Shown in pieces: positions 43,210 to 53,116 of a stretch of DNA of 64,000 nucleotides. The stretch spans positions 62,001-126,000 of the forward strand of contig MU119286.1 in the NCBI GenBank assembly GCA_014904845.1. The letters are read 5' to 3'. Origin of the DNA: Acephala macrosclerotiorum (taxonomy: Eukaryota; Ascomycota; Leotiomycetes; Helotiales; Mollisiaceae). Within the stretch, counting starts at the first letter, position 1. Each line of letters begins with the position of its first letter. A program made the position numbers and the translations under genes. The notes beneath the pieces were generated by a model. That model did no database searches, was not told the DNA's origin, and was given only the letters and a program-made list of their open reading frames with translations.

Positions 43210-43790
43210 ATAAAAAGTAAATAGTTTTAAATGTAAGCTCGACCGAAAAAACTTGCAATTATAATAAATGTAAAAGTGCAAAGGACATAAATTATTATTA
43301 ATAATAATTAATTTATTGGAATAAATTTTAAAACAAATAAATTTAAAAATTAATATAAAAAATAAAAAAATAAAATTAAATAAATAAATTTATTTTTCAT
43401 TATTTTTACGAAATATTAAATATATAATATAAATTTAAATATATTATTAAAAATAATATATATATATATATATATAAATTAAAATTTTTAATTTTAATAA
43501 TATATTATTTAAAAAAAATTATTTAAATTATTAATTTTTTATTCGATTTTATTATTATTATTTTAATAAAATAATATTATTAATTCAAATTCAAACTAGT
43601 TCGACACGTAATTAGTTATAAATATATTAAAAAATTTAACATTTTATAATTGTAATTTTTTAAATTGTTTTTTATATAATTTATAAATATATAAAATAAA
43701 TTTCAATTTATTTTTTATTATTTTATAATTTTACGAACGATTAATTTAATTTATTAATTAAACGAAATAACTAACAATTGGGCGCCTTTT
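43210..43790. repeat. AT-rich island
   Basis: Nearly all A/T from about 43220 to 43760, including a TA run near 43459-43477, stops in all frames. Probably a fully RIP-degraded repeat; no structure left that identifies the family. It separates the relic gene from the P450 gene. Confidence 0.5.
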
Positions 43791-43916
43791 TTCACGAGAA
43801 TTATAATAGTCTGAAGGTGTGATATATTAAGGATAATGATCCAAAGAGCGGTGAGAATGAGGATATATACAGCATATCACGTGCACTCTAACAAGAACCA
43901 TTGCCCTTCTACAATA

Positions 43917-46094
43917 TCAATCCCATTGCTTTAGAAACTCTTCAGCCACCTTAGCCTCTTTTCTAATAACATCGATATGCTTCTGGCTCCTGGGCTTGAT
44001 ATTGATATTGAACGGCAGCGGTGAATGCAGAAGCCCAACACTATATGCTTCGGTATCCAACGGAATCTTCTTGCCTGTCTTTGGATCTGTTACCTCAGAG
44101 AATTCGAAGGCCCACAGTAGCTTCGCCACAATGCGCCATTGATTGCGCTCCGCAAGGTGGATTCCAGGGCACATTCGCCGCCCCGTACTGTAGCCGTAGT
44201 GATGTGCAAAGATCGTCAGCTGAAAGTTCAACGAAAGGAAGGGGGAAGGGAAGTCTCATCTCGCGCATTGTAGTCCGGCGAACCGGCGTAGTCATTGGCT
44301 AGTCTGGGGAATTCTATGAATCGGTCGGGATTGTAAGTCTCGGGGTCTTTATAGCCATTGAATTCTGAGTTATTAAGAGCCCTATGACACTCAATTAGAA
44401 AAGCTGATCTCCTTTTCTTTTCCTCATTACTACACACCAGATGGGAATAAAGATTGTTGAGTCTTTCGGGATGAGCATTCCTTCGTAGTAGTCATCTTGT
44501 TTAACCTATTTTGCATTAGTAATTACAGAACTTGAGAGGCGATTTGAGTTAGATTGCCTTATGGGGTAGCCCACTTGAGATCACTGGGCTAGGTATGGAT
44601 CAGTAACCATCCTGACATTGTATAAGTAGAGGCATCTTTACCGCCAACGCATGCCCTCCTTTACGATAGCGTTCACATAAGGAATATCATTGAAATCGGA
44701 CCAAGTAGGAGACCTTGAAAATCTTGTTAACAACTTCCAATGTCTGTTTGTGTAAGAGCGACTTGCCTTTCAGTTCCACAAACAGCGTCTATTTGATTTC
44801 TGGCCTTTACTTGGACCTCGGGGTATTTCGTGATGGCCAATATCATTGACAGCATAGACGAGGATGTGGTCTCCGCTCCCCCTTCACACATCTCACCCAG
44901 AAGCATGAAGAAAGCATGGCGAGTAAACGGCATCCCTTTCTCTTTGTATTCGTCAAGAAGTCGATCCGTGATGCAGGCTCGAGTGTCGCCAGCGGCACGC
45001 CTCTTTTCCACGCGTTCCAGGGCAGAACTCCATATCTTGTCCATTGCCTTTCCACTCTTAACAGCGCGACGTTTCCATGCAGCCATGGTTGTTGGGATAT
45101 ATTTCAAGAATCCGAACTCATCGACTGGAGGATTAGCTCCAGGCTCGAGAGCTTCCCCAAACTAATACGTGTTAGGATCAACTAGTCGGCATCTAAAATG
45201 AGAGAAGATCGATACTGACACGATCAAGCGCCTCATATACACACTGGAACAGATTAGCTCCGCATACAATTAGAGAGTAATTCATCTTACAGATCCCCAG
45301 AAAGAGTCGTAAGTGGCTCCTCGCTGTCCGAAAATCAAGATATTTGCTATTGATGCCGTAACGCGTCGGACGTGAGTGTAGAAGCTCTCAGGTGTTTCGA
45401 GAAAGTCGTTCATCAACATGACAATTCTGATACCGAATCAGTCAAAGGGCAACTTCTGGGGATGGAGTGTCTAATGAACTTACTCGGCTTCCTGAATATG
45501 AGCAGCCCTTTCCTCTATCATCTTAGGCTGCAATGGCTATTTTAGCCAACATTCATAGCGCAAAAAGGGAGAACTTACAGAAAAGTTGTGTGTCAAAACC
45601 TTACGTTTCTCTCTGGTAATGGCGTCGAGGGATGAGATGACCATGTGGTCACCTTGGGTCATCAAATTGCCAACGTAAGTGTGCGGGCGGTCTGAATAGA
45701 GAAGTCCTTTCTTATCCACTAATTCGTGGACGGCTTTCCGTGAACAAAGAACTATGACGTTCTTGGGACCAAATTTCAGAGAATATACACCCCCATACTC
45801 ATTTGCCCATTCGCGAAACCTTCAGTCGGGATTAGCAATTGTGGTGGCTTGTATGGACAGATACTTACTGTTTGTGGATACCTGTGAGGGGAATTTGCAA
45901 CAGATTGCCGAGAATGGGAATAGTAGGAGGACCCTTTGGCATCCGATGGTCGCGACTAATATTATTCAGTGAGAAAGTTGAAATGCGTGACCTTTTGTGG
46001 CGGTCTAAACTTACCTCCCGACTTTCAAAAGCCTATATATGGCCCATATGACCAATAAGCCAGCAATGGAGAGAGAAAACGTTGCCTTCTCCAT
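43917..46094 (-). CDS. Cytochrome P450 monooxygenase with twelve exons and non-canonical introns
   Basis: Exons: 46094-46015, 45955-45869, 45819-45579, 45527-45484, 45426-45291, 45243-45220, 45161-44767, 44713-44642, 44588-44558, 44505-44438, 44381-44260, 44203-43917; 528 aa, a normal P450 length. Residues 4-20 are a hydrophobic anchor, so the enzyme should face the cytosol on the ER. Then PKGPPTIPILGNLLQ (proline-rich hinge), I-helix GGAETT (298-303), ExxR (355-358, KEGMR), PETYNPDRF and the heme loop YSTGRRMCPG with Cys445. The family looks like OrdA-type fungal P450s, which oxidise secondary metabolites. Introns 7 and 9 need GC-AG borders; intron 11 needs AT-AC. It shares a divergent promoter with the SnoaL-like gene. 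If intron 11 is not spliced, the protein would be cut before the heme loop. Confidence 0.88.
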
Positions 46095-46672
46095 GACGTC
46101 CTTGGCGACGAAAATTCTTCGACAACTCCAGGCGCGGACTGATCACTGATTGTTGACAAACTTAAGTTCTGGAAATTTGGAATTTGCAACAAGTCCGTCG
46201 TCTGCCTGCTACAATTGTAGTCTCAATCTCACCAGCCAATTTATCATTTCTGACGACAGCAGCGTTGAATACAGTACGAGCATACGAAAGGCAAATTTCT
46301 GTCTTCCTTCCGAGGCTGAGTACAACAAGCCGAAGTTGCTCCGCAGGTGTATCGATGTCATTGGCTACTGGGGGGCGGATGAACTGCTCGCACATATTGG
46401 AAAATCCGATTGAGCGTATCGGACCAACAACGGATCAAAAGGTGCCGAGGTAGAGCTTTCGCGCGAGGCGGATCATCTATAGCATTGCGAGGCAGGAAAT
46501 CATGTTAAGCATGTGCACCACTGAAGAGCTTCGGATAGGCATAGCCATACATATAAGATGAGACATAGCGATGTCTGCAGCTGCATCTTGTAACTAAGTT
46601 TTCGAGGCGATCCAGCTCAAGTCAAAACCACCATCAAAAACGAGCAACTAAGAACATACTAGGACCACAAGA
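46095..46672. promoter_or_regulatory. Divergent promoter between the P450 and SnoaL-like genes
   Basis: 578 bp separate the two start codons. An everted CCG-N11-CGG element (CCG at 46406-46408, CGG at 46420-46422) is of the kind bound by Zn2Cys6 dimers. Two further CGGATC motifs follow at about 46431 and 46479. No gene is seen inside. Confidence 0.5.
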
Positions 46673-47391
46673 ATGGCTTACTTCAACGAGGTAATACGAA
46701 GCTGTGATCTGACTGTGAATGCTCACTAACGAAGCATAGAAAACATTGACTACAGTTCAAGACTTGTGGAAGAATTTGAGCATGCCAGTGAATGATGTGA
46801 GTTCAGAACAGCGATACAAGCCAGAAATCGTTCAGTTGACCACAACCTTTAGCTTCACAAACCTGAATTACTCAAGGAAGAAGAAGAAATCCTCGAATTC
46901 TACATTGGGTGGGCCAAGTGCATCAACACCGACTTCCGCGCAGGAGACGTTGATGCGGCCAAGAAGTTTTATGACATGCCGCAAGTCATTACCTGCAAGT
47001 AGACCTGTTAATTGGTATGTATTAGAAAACAGGCTAAACAAATCTGTGTGTAGTTGATCTTTTCGGCATGACACCGCGCGGCCCCAAGACTTTCGAAGAA
47101 CATTTGGAGCAGACGTTCCCATACTTTGCCAATGCCGAAATCGATTTCAAAGATCTCGAAGTCACAGCCACATCACCGACGTCAGGATTTTCGACCATGA
47201 TACAAAGACTGCGTGGAAAGTCAGCTGACGATAAACCTTTCGAAATGGTATATCGAATTTCAGCCAACTTGACCAAGAAAGACGGTGCTTGGAAGTGGGT
47301 GCACGAGCATGTATCATTCCCTGTGAATATGGCTACTAAGGAAGCCGATTTCACTTCGTCTATCGATCCTAAGAAGAGCTTTTCATTTTGA
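46673..47391 (+). CDS. SnoaL-like (NTF2-fold) protein
   Basis: Exons 46673-46690, 46740-46796, 46877-46994 and 47054-47391; 176 aa. After the short first exon the protein reads EEEEILEFYIGWAKCINTDFRAGD, then MPQVITFDLFGMTPRGPKTFEEHLEQTFPYFANAEIDFKDLEV and finally WKWVHEHVSFPV: the cone-shaped NTF2/SnoaL fold with helices first and the curved sheet last. SnoaL-like proteins in fungal clusters act as cyclases, isomerases, dehydratases or hydrolases on polyketide-like substrates. Introns 1 and 2 are GT-AG with CTAAC-type or CTGAA branch points. Intron 3 (46995-47053) has GCAAGT...TGTAG borders: reading on meets a TAG at once, while the GC-AG join restores the TFDLFGMTPRG block. Next to the P450 and facing away from it. 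Confidence 0.8.
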
Positions 47392-47928
47392 TAGGACATC
47401 TGGACATTTCCGCACAGGTATAGCTGCGTATCTGGGTCGTTATGAAGTCGAGGCAATCGCTGGGGCTTTGATGGCATTAGTATCAATATTACTCGCGGCC
47501 GTTAGCTCAAGGGTCTGGGTCTGTTAAGAATGCATGAAAAAGAATCCACGAGAGTAATTCGCAAATGAGAGTGACCCCGGAACTAAACCTAATGCAGAGA
47601 GCGCTAGTGTCTTGTCCAGCTCCCGTGATCTAGATACGGGTAGAGATATGCGGTGTTGGAGGTGTTTCTGTACACGTTGCAATGAGGCAAGCTAATGAGA
47701 AATTGATCTGGGTTAGGCTTTGGAGAGTTTAATCTGCTAGATTAAAGAATATACACAGGATGCTGTGGAGTTACAAGTTTGGAAAATCGCATCCAATGAT
47801 CACGTGTAGGACTTCACACGTTTCACTGAATCTGGGAAGTCTTCGGGCGGACCATTTTTCACACCTGCGGGCTTATTTCGGGGAATTAAGTACATTGCAA
47901 AGCTGTGCAAGACACTCCCCACCTGTGC
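47392..47928. other. Space between convergent cluster genes
   Basis: About 540 bp of 3' flanking sequence. No gene recognised. A single ACCCCGG lies near 47575. Confidence 0.5.
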
Positions 47929-48710
47929 TCAAACAGAACCCCGCAGCAGCTCCAACCCCACAATATGCCACGGGACAACAAACTCGGCATAATAATTGAA
48001 AAGAGCATCGATACATGCCTTGAACTCTGGCTTCTTCTCGAACTTCTCGTGATGAGCCTATCAGCCATGTTAATCACCAGAAGCCTTTCTGAACACCGAG
48101 GGGGTGGATTTACCCCAACAGATTTCCAATTGATTAAGAGAAGTTGATCCTGGGGGTTCTCAATCTGAGAACTGATAAAATATCCGTCACAGCCAGGGTC
48201 CTTATTCAAAATCGGAGCCACCACTTTCTCAAACTGCTCATAATATCCAGCAACTCCACCTTCCACAACTTTTGTCAAGGCGACTTCAATAGCTGGAGAT
48301 GATAGAATGCTTTTCAACCGTGACATGTCATCGAAGATAGCTAAGGATCCAACGTGTGCATGTTGTGCCCACTTTATCTTGCGGCCATTTAGGGCTGGCT
48401 GGATCTTGGTGTTGAAGTCTTTGTATGCCGCGCTGGTGAAAAATGCATGACTTGATTCGAGGTTATCCCAAAGCACGAGGTAGACTAAAGTGTATCTATC
48501 TTCGAACTTGCGACCCCGCCAGGCAGCTTTGAGACCGTTTGCACTAGACGTGAAACCTTCGATTCAGCTACAATTCATAAAATTATTTAAGGATCGAACC
48601 TACCTGAGCAGTATTTCAACCGAAGCCGCCAAGTCTCCGTATATCTCCTCACCCGTAAGAGTTGGCCTATGTGGAACGAAAATGAGTTGAATCGTTTGGG
48701 TGGAAGGCAT
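47929..48710 (-). CDS. Tandem dimeric alpha/beta-barrel (ABM-like) protein
   Basis: Exons 48710-48604, 48543-48114, 48057-47929; introns of 60 and 56 nt (GTAGGT and GTAAAT donors); 221 aa. Two similar halves can be seen: the first with TIQLIFVPH, KAAWRGRKFEDRYTLVYLVLWDNLESSHAFFTSAAYKDF, the second with VAPILNKDPGCDGYFISSQIENPQDQLLLINWKSVGAHHEKFEKKPEFKAC. In each a 'W-x-S/N-x-x-x-x-H-x-x-F' stretch precedes a helix, the hallmark of antibiotic-biosynthesis-monooxygenase/EthD-type barrels. A single chain with two halves can form the barrel alone. Such proteins act as cofactor-free oxygenases, decarboxylases or cyclases in aromatic polyketide pathways; the exact reaction is not readable. Start-to-start with the SDR gene across 239 bp. 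Confidence 0.78.
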
Positions 48711-48949
48711 GACTGTCAAAATGCGATGAAGAAATTGAAAGTGGCTCTCATAGATAATCGGGGTTCATCTTATGATATTTTCCACTTTTATTATACATCG
48801 ACTTGGCCGTGAATCAGATTCCGGTCTGTTGGTGGGTACATAATGCCGAAATTCGTCCGGAAAGAGAAATCCTAACTTGGTAAGGTTCATCTACAGATAA
48901 CCCGAGGAGTTTCTATAAAGATTCAATTGAAACGTACATTTTCGCCTAC
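48711..48949. promoter_or_regulatory. Short divergent promoter between the ABM-like and SDR genes
   Basis: Only 239 bp between start codons. TATAAA at 48914-48919 lies 36 bp before the SDR start. An everted CCG-N9-CGG element (48846-48848 and 48858-48860) and a CGGGGT (reverse of ACCCCG) near 48764 could bind the neighbouring Zn2Cys6 regulator. Confidence 0.5.
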
Positions 48950-49890
48950 ATGTTTGTTTTGGAGGAGATCATGATGTCAACATCAACATATAAAAATGAT
49001 GGAACAGGTCGATTGCACGGGAGAGTGGCGATCGTTACTGGCTCATCATCGGGAATGGGTAGAGCGATTGCCCTAACTCTAGCACGCGAAGGAGCCTACG
49101 TCGTGTGCTCAGATTTGAAGCCCGAAGCCGCTCAGGGTGGATTCGAAGTAGACAAGCATATTCCGACTCACGAAGTTATCACCAACAACGGAGGCGTTTC
49201 AGCCTTTCAAAATTGTGACATGGGAAAAACGGAGGAAGTGTGGAAATTGATTGACTTTGCTGTCGCGGTGAATATGTTCCTTCCTCCCTTCCTTCCTTCC
49301 TTTCTAGCTTTTGTAAATGCCAAAGACTGACTAAGGACCAGCAATTCTCGAAACTAGACATATTGATAAACAATGCTGGTCTCTGGTTTCCTCTCCGAGA
49401 CTTCGTAGAAGAAACAGACGAGATGTGGGATTCCATGATGGGAATCAACGGCAAAGGCTGTGCGACTTCAATGCGTCAGGCTATCAAGCAATTTCTCAAA
49501 CAGCCAGCGGACCCAAAGTCGGGCTCTCGTGGGCGAATCGTCAATATATCCTCTTCTGCTGGTATTGTGGCAATTCGACGGGAGGCTACCTATGCGGCAA
49601 GCAAGGCAGCTGTTTCGATGTTGACGCGAAATGTGGCTTTGGATCATGCAAAGGATGCGATAAATATCAATGCAGTGTGTCCGGGAGTCGTGAGGACGGC
49701 GATGTCACAAACCAATTTTCGGGACCCGAAGATCATTGGTGAGATGAAGAAGGGAACACCGTGGCCAAGGCTGGGAGAGCCGCAAGATGTTGCAAATATG
49801 GTACTTTTCCTTGTCTCTGACGAGGCGCAGTGGGTAACTGGACAGAATATAGCTGTAGACGGAGGATTCACTGTTGGGATACCATTGTGA
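48950..49890 (+). CDS. Short-chain dehydrogenase/reductase (SDR)
   Basis: Exons 48950-49267 and 49342-49890 with a 74-nt intron (CTGAC branch point); 288 aa. Shows the classical SDR features in order: cofactor motif TGSSSGMG (30-37), NNAG (116-119), catalytic serine in NISSSAG (about 177), YAASK with Tyr190 and Lys194, then PGVVRTAMS and a C-terminal VTGQNIAVDGGF. An aspartate after the second strand (CSDLK) favours NAD(H), by family rule. Likely oxidises or reduces a hydroxyl/keto group of the cluster product. I use the first ATG; ATGs at 48971 and 48974 are equally possible starts and would remove seven or eight residues. Confidence 0.92.
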
Positions 49891-50462
49891 TCAATGCATG
49901 TCCAATGCTGCTCCGATGTTGCTCTAAACTCTAGATATATGAGTTGCACATTAACCCAACCCACCACCCATGTGATAATTGTTAGGCTTTAGTCCAGTCG
50001 TGACAGCGGAAGCCGAAAGCGACTGAACAGTCATTGAAAACCAAATGGGAAGCACGCGGCCACTACCAGTCGATAGCACTGCGTCGGAAAATCATTCTTC
50101 CCGCTCGGTCGGATTATCCTGACTCGCACATCGCGTCCGTTAAATCTGTCCGGTGTTGCTCCGCTGCGGCACTTGGGGAACCCCGCAAATGACCCCGCAA
50201 ACAACCCCGCGGTTAACCCCGCAGGAGATCACGTGTATTGAATCTAGCGCAAAAATCGACTGGGGAAAGTGGAGAAATCCCGACCAGCTTTTGAAAGGAG
50301 CGCAAAGCAATATTTTCATCCTCCAAGACTTCCTCTCACTACCAATCTTTCCCTCTGTATCGCGATAGTTGCGCTAATGAACAAGCTCTCCCTCTTCTCG
50401 AAACATTGAAATTCCACTCGCCGTTGGCTTTTGTTATATGAGGCCGGACACACGCATTCATC
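49891..50462. other. Intergenic region and promoter of the regulator gene
   Basis: Contains the phased ACCCCGC array described separately and an E-box CACGTG at 50231-50236. No gene recognised. Confidence 0.55.
50180..50222 (+). promoter_or_regulatory. Four ACCCCGC boxes at exact 12-bp spacing
   Basis: ACCCCGC starts at 50180, 50192, 50204 and 50216; the five bases between copies vary (AAATG, AAACA, GGTTA, AGGAG), so the box and not the spacer is conserved. A short palindrome GGGGAACCCC overlaps the first box. It lies 241 bp upstream of the Zn2Cys6 start codon. A binding site for the regulator itself or for a C2H2 stress factor (CCCCT-like) is possible; this is inference. Confidence 0.55.
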
Positions 50463-53116
50463 ATGACTTCCGACATAGACACATCCTCCTTGACACAGGT
50501 CGAAAAAGAAGTTAGCAGCTCACGATCTCTTCTCGCCTGCGAATCATGCCGAAGGTTCGTCTTCCCCTTACAGTCGTATCTACTCCTCTGACAACCTGCC
50601 ATCGATATTAGGCGCAAGATCAAGTGGTAAGTGCCAACCTTTTGAGTATTTGGCGAGTCAGATAAGCAAGCACACCATCTAATCGCCGCTTGAACTAGCG
50701 ATCGGGAATTACCTCGCTGCTCCATATGTATTAAATCAGACCAAATTTGTACATACCGTGATGGACCTATGAAGCCTGGACCTAAGATAGGTGCGTTACC
50801 TCGCGATAGGCAAGAACGGAAACGGTCCTGAAGACTATTAGGTGTCTCCCAGCGCAGTCGAAAGCGACAGCGAACAGATGGAACTCAGACCAAGAGTAGT
50901 GCTGGCGTGGCTTATCAATATTTGAGGCCGGAGGAGCATGGTGTTCTGAGCTCAGCCGCTGCAGTTCCAGACGAAGCTGCAGGCGCTGTCGGAAATGACC
51001 GCGATGGAAGCATTGGAGAAGACGATACCCTGACCTTACCAAACCAATTACCGCCAATTGCGGACTTTGGAGGTGTCCCTGACTATGCCCCGCTCTCTCC
51101 AGAAACAACAGTTTCGGCCCATACGCCAAGGTCCGGCATCAGCATTCACAACCTCTCTTTTATCATGCACCCCTCGCATGAGGCGACTTCGGATACCCAA
51201 AGGATAGAGGATCGCGAGCATCCTTCCGAGAGAGCCACAGACACTTCATCTGATAGCGAGCCAGTCTTAATTGCACGCGCATGCTATGCGCTGAATATTT
51301 CGCCAGATACATTGTATAAATTGTAAGTTTTTCCACATTTAATGACCTGCTACCCCTGACATTCTCAAGGATCGACCTATATTTCGATAAGATGACCTCC
51401 TTTTCGCTATTCCGCCAACCGTACTTTCGAGCCAAGATCCGAGCAATATCTTCATCTAAACAGCTCAATGCACTTCTAGCTGCAATGTTGTCGTTTTCTT
51501 CGCGTTTCGACACAGAGGATGAATACCAGAGCAAACAATCGATTCCGCCCGGCTCACCCCTGTCCATCACGCCATCTGACCATTTCCTCGATCTTGCACT
51601 GCAATTCATTGATAAAGCGATCCAGGAGTGTGGAGATGAAGCACCATCCTTGTGCCTCTTGCAAGCCATGACGCTTGCGACATTTCAGCAATTGATCAAA
51701 GGAGTATACGGGAGAGCTTGGAGGTCACTGGGAACTTGTGTTCGAGTGGCTCATGAGCTTTATCTTCATGTCATCGATTCGGAAAATATCGATGAAAGTA
51801 CGCCAATTGACACTAACAAATGGTGTTTTGACGAGGAGAAACGTCGAGTGTGGTGGGCTATTTGGGAGATGGATACTTTTGCAAGCACTATTCGACGTTG
51901 CTCTACCGCTATAGATTGGTCGCAAACTGAGACGAATCTTCCCGTAGATGATGAGTATTGGTTCCGAGGCGAATTCCAGCGTAGTTGTTTCCTGACCCCA
52001 ACAATAATGGAAAGGTGGAAGACAATACAGTGTAGCGGAAATCAGTCGCCAAAAGCATGGTTCATTGTTGTCAACTCTTTGATGAGAGAAGCTCAGCTCC
52101 TTTCCAGCCCCCGAGGCGTCTTCCGATCATCCGCTGAGAGATCAAAGTCTTGGGCCAACAAGGCTTCCTACAAAATGAAATGTAAAGAGACCTCTCAGAA
52201 CCTAGCTGTCATCGAAAACGCTCTGCGCTGTTTCCAACTTGCTCTCCCCGCCAGTTTGAAATACAATTCCGAATATCTGAATTTCGCTTCAAACAATGCG
52301 ACTTTTGGCGAAATACAACGAGACAGCTCGGTTTACAGCATTCACGTCATGATCCAGCTCACGAAATTCATGATATACCACCATGGAGTCTTCGGCGGTG
52401 GTCGACGCAAGCACTGCCATTCAGAGTCGGCTGACGATATCACTCCACCGAATGGACCTCAGTCATTAGGAATCTATCCTTCATTCCTTACAGTCACTCC
52501 GGACAGTGAAGCCTTGAATCGGTACTCTGATGCGGCTGATAAAGTCCTTCTGGTTGTGAACAACTGTGCAGAAGATCATATCCAATATACCAACCCGTTT
52601 ATCGCGAGTACCATCTGGCTTGCGGCGGCTGTTCAGCTTGTCTACAAGGTCTTTTGCCCGACAGGAACGAAGAGAATTCTGGTAGACTCGAACTTCGAGG
52701 TTTTGCGCCTGAACCACAAACGGTACGTGGAATACTGGAAGATGTCCACGTCGCTCCAACAGAATCTCGACTACCTAGCAGAGCAACTAAAGCGTCTTTG
52801 CTCAGAGCGGGTGAATAGTCAAGGTCCCGGGCTTGATGACCTTGAGATCAGGGCCGACTTGGGGTCCGTCTTGTGTAGTCAAGTTGGGTCCGCGAACAAC
52901 ACATGGCCGCTTGACAACCAGGATTTAGGTTTTTATGACAACTCTGTTTGCGCCACACAAGCTTACGACAACTCTCTTTTCAATGGATCGGTGATACCAA
53001 CGGGAAATGGAGACCTGGGAGGCGATGGGAACAGTCTACCTAGTGATCCTTTAGAATTTCTCGAAACCCTCGCATTTGGGCTGAATTTTAGAATGGACGA
53101 CTTTTCAGGGTGTTGA
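50463..53116 (+). CDS. Zn2Cys6 transcription factor with fungal-specific domain
   Basis: Exons 50463-50554, 50612-50626, 50699-50790, 50842-51322, 51370-53116; 808 aa. Exon 2 is only 15 nt and sits inside the zinc cluster. The joined motif is C-x2-C-x6-C-x6-C-x2-C-x6-C with cysteines 26, 29, 36, 43, 46 and 53, followed by a basic stretch RSRKRQR. The Fungal_trans region (about 230-520) includes LLAAMLSFSSRF, AMTLATFQQLIKGVYGRAWRSLGTCVRVAHELYLH and KRRVWWAIWEMDTFAS, the typical central motif. The C-terminus is acidic and Asn/Gly-rich, likely the activation region. Such factors often control the cluster in which they lie, here the P450, SnoaL-like, ABM-like and SDR genes; that link is inferred from position. 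Confidence 0.92.

Noticed and set aside
44506..44557. Acceptor AGCCCAG for exon 9 of the P450 gene
   Set aside because: It would lead straight into a TAA. The acceptor five bases upstream restores RPVISSGLPHK.
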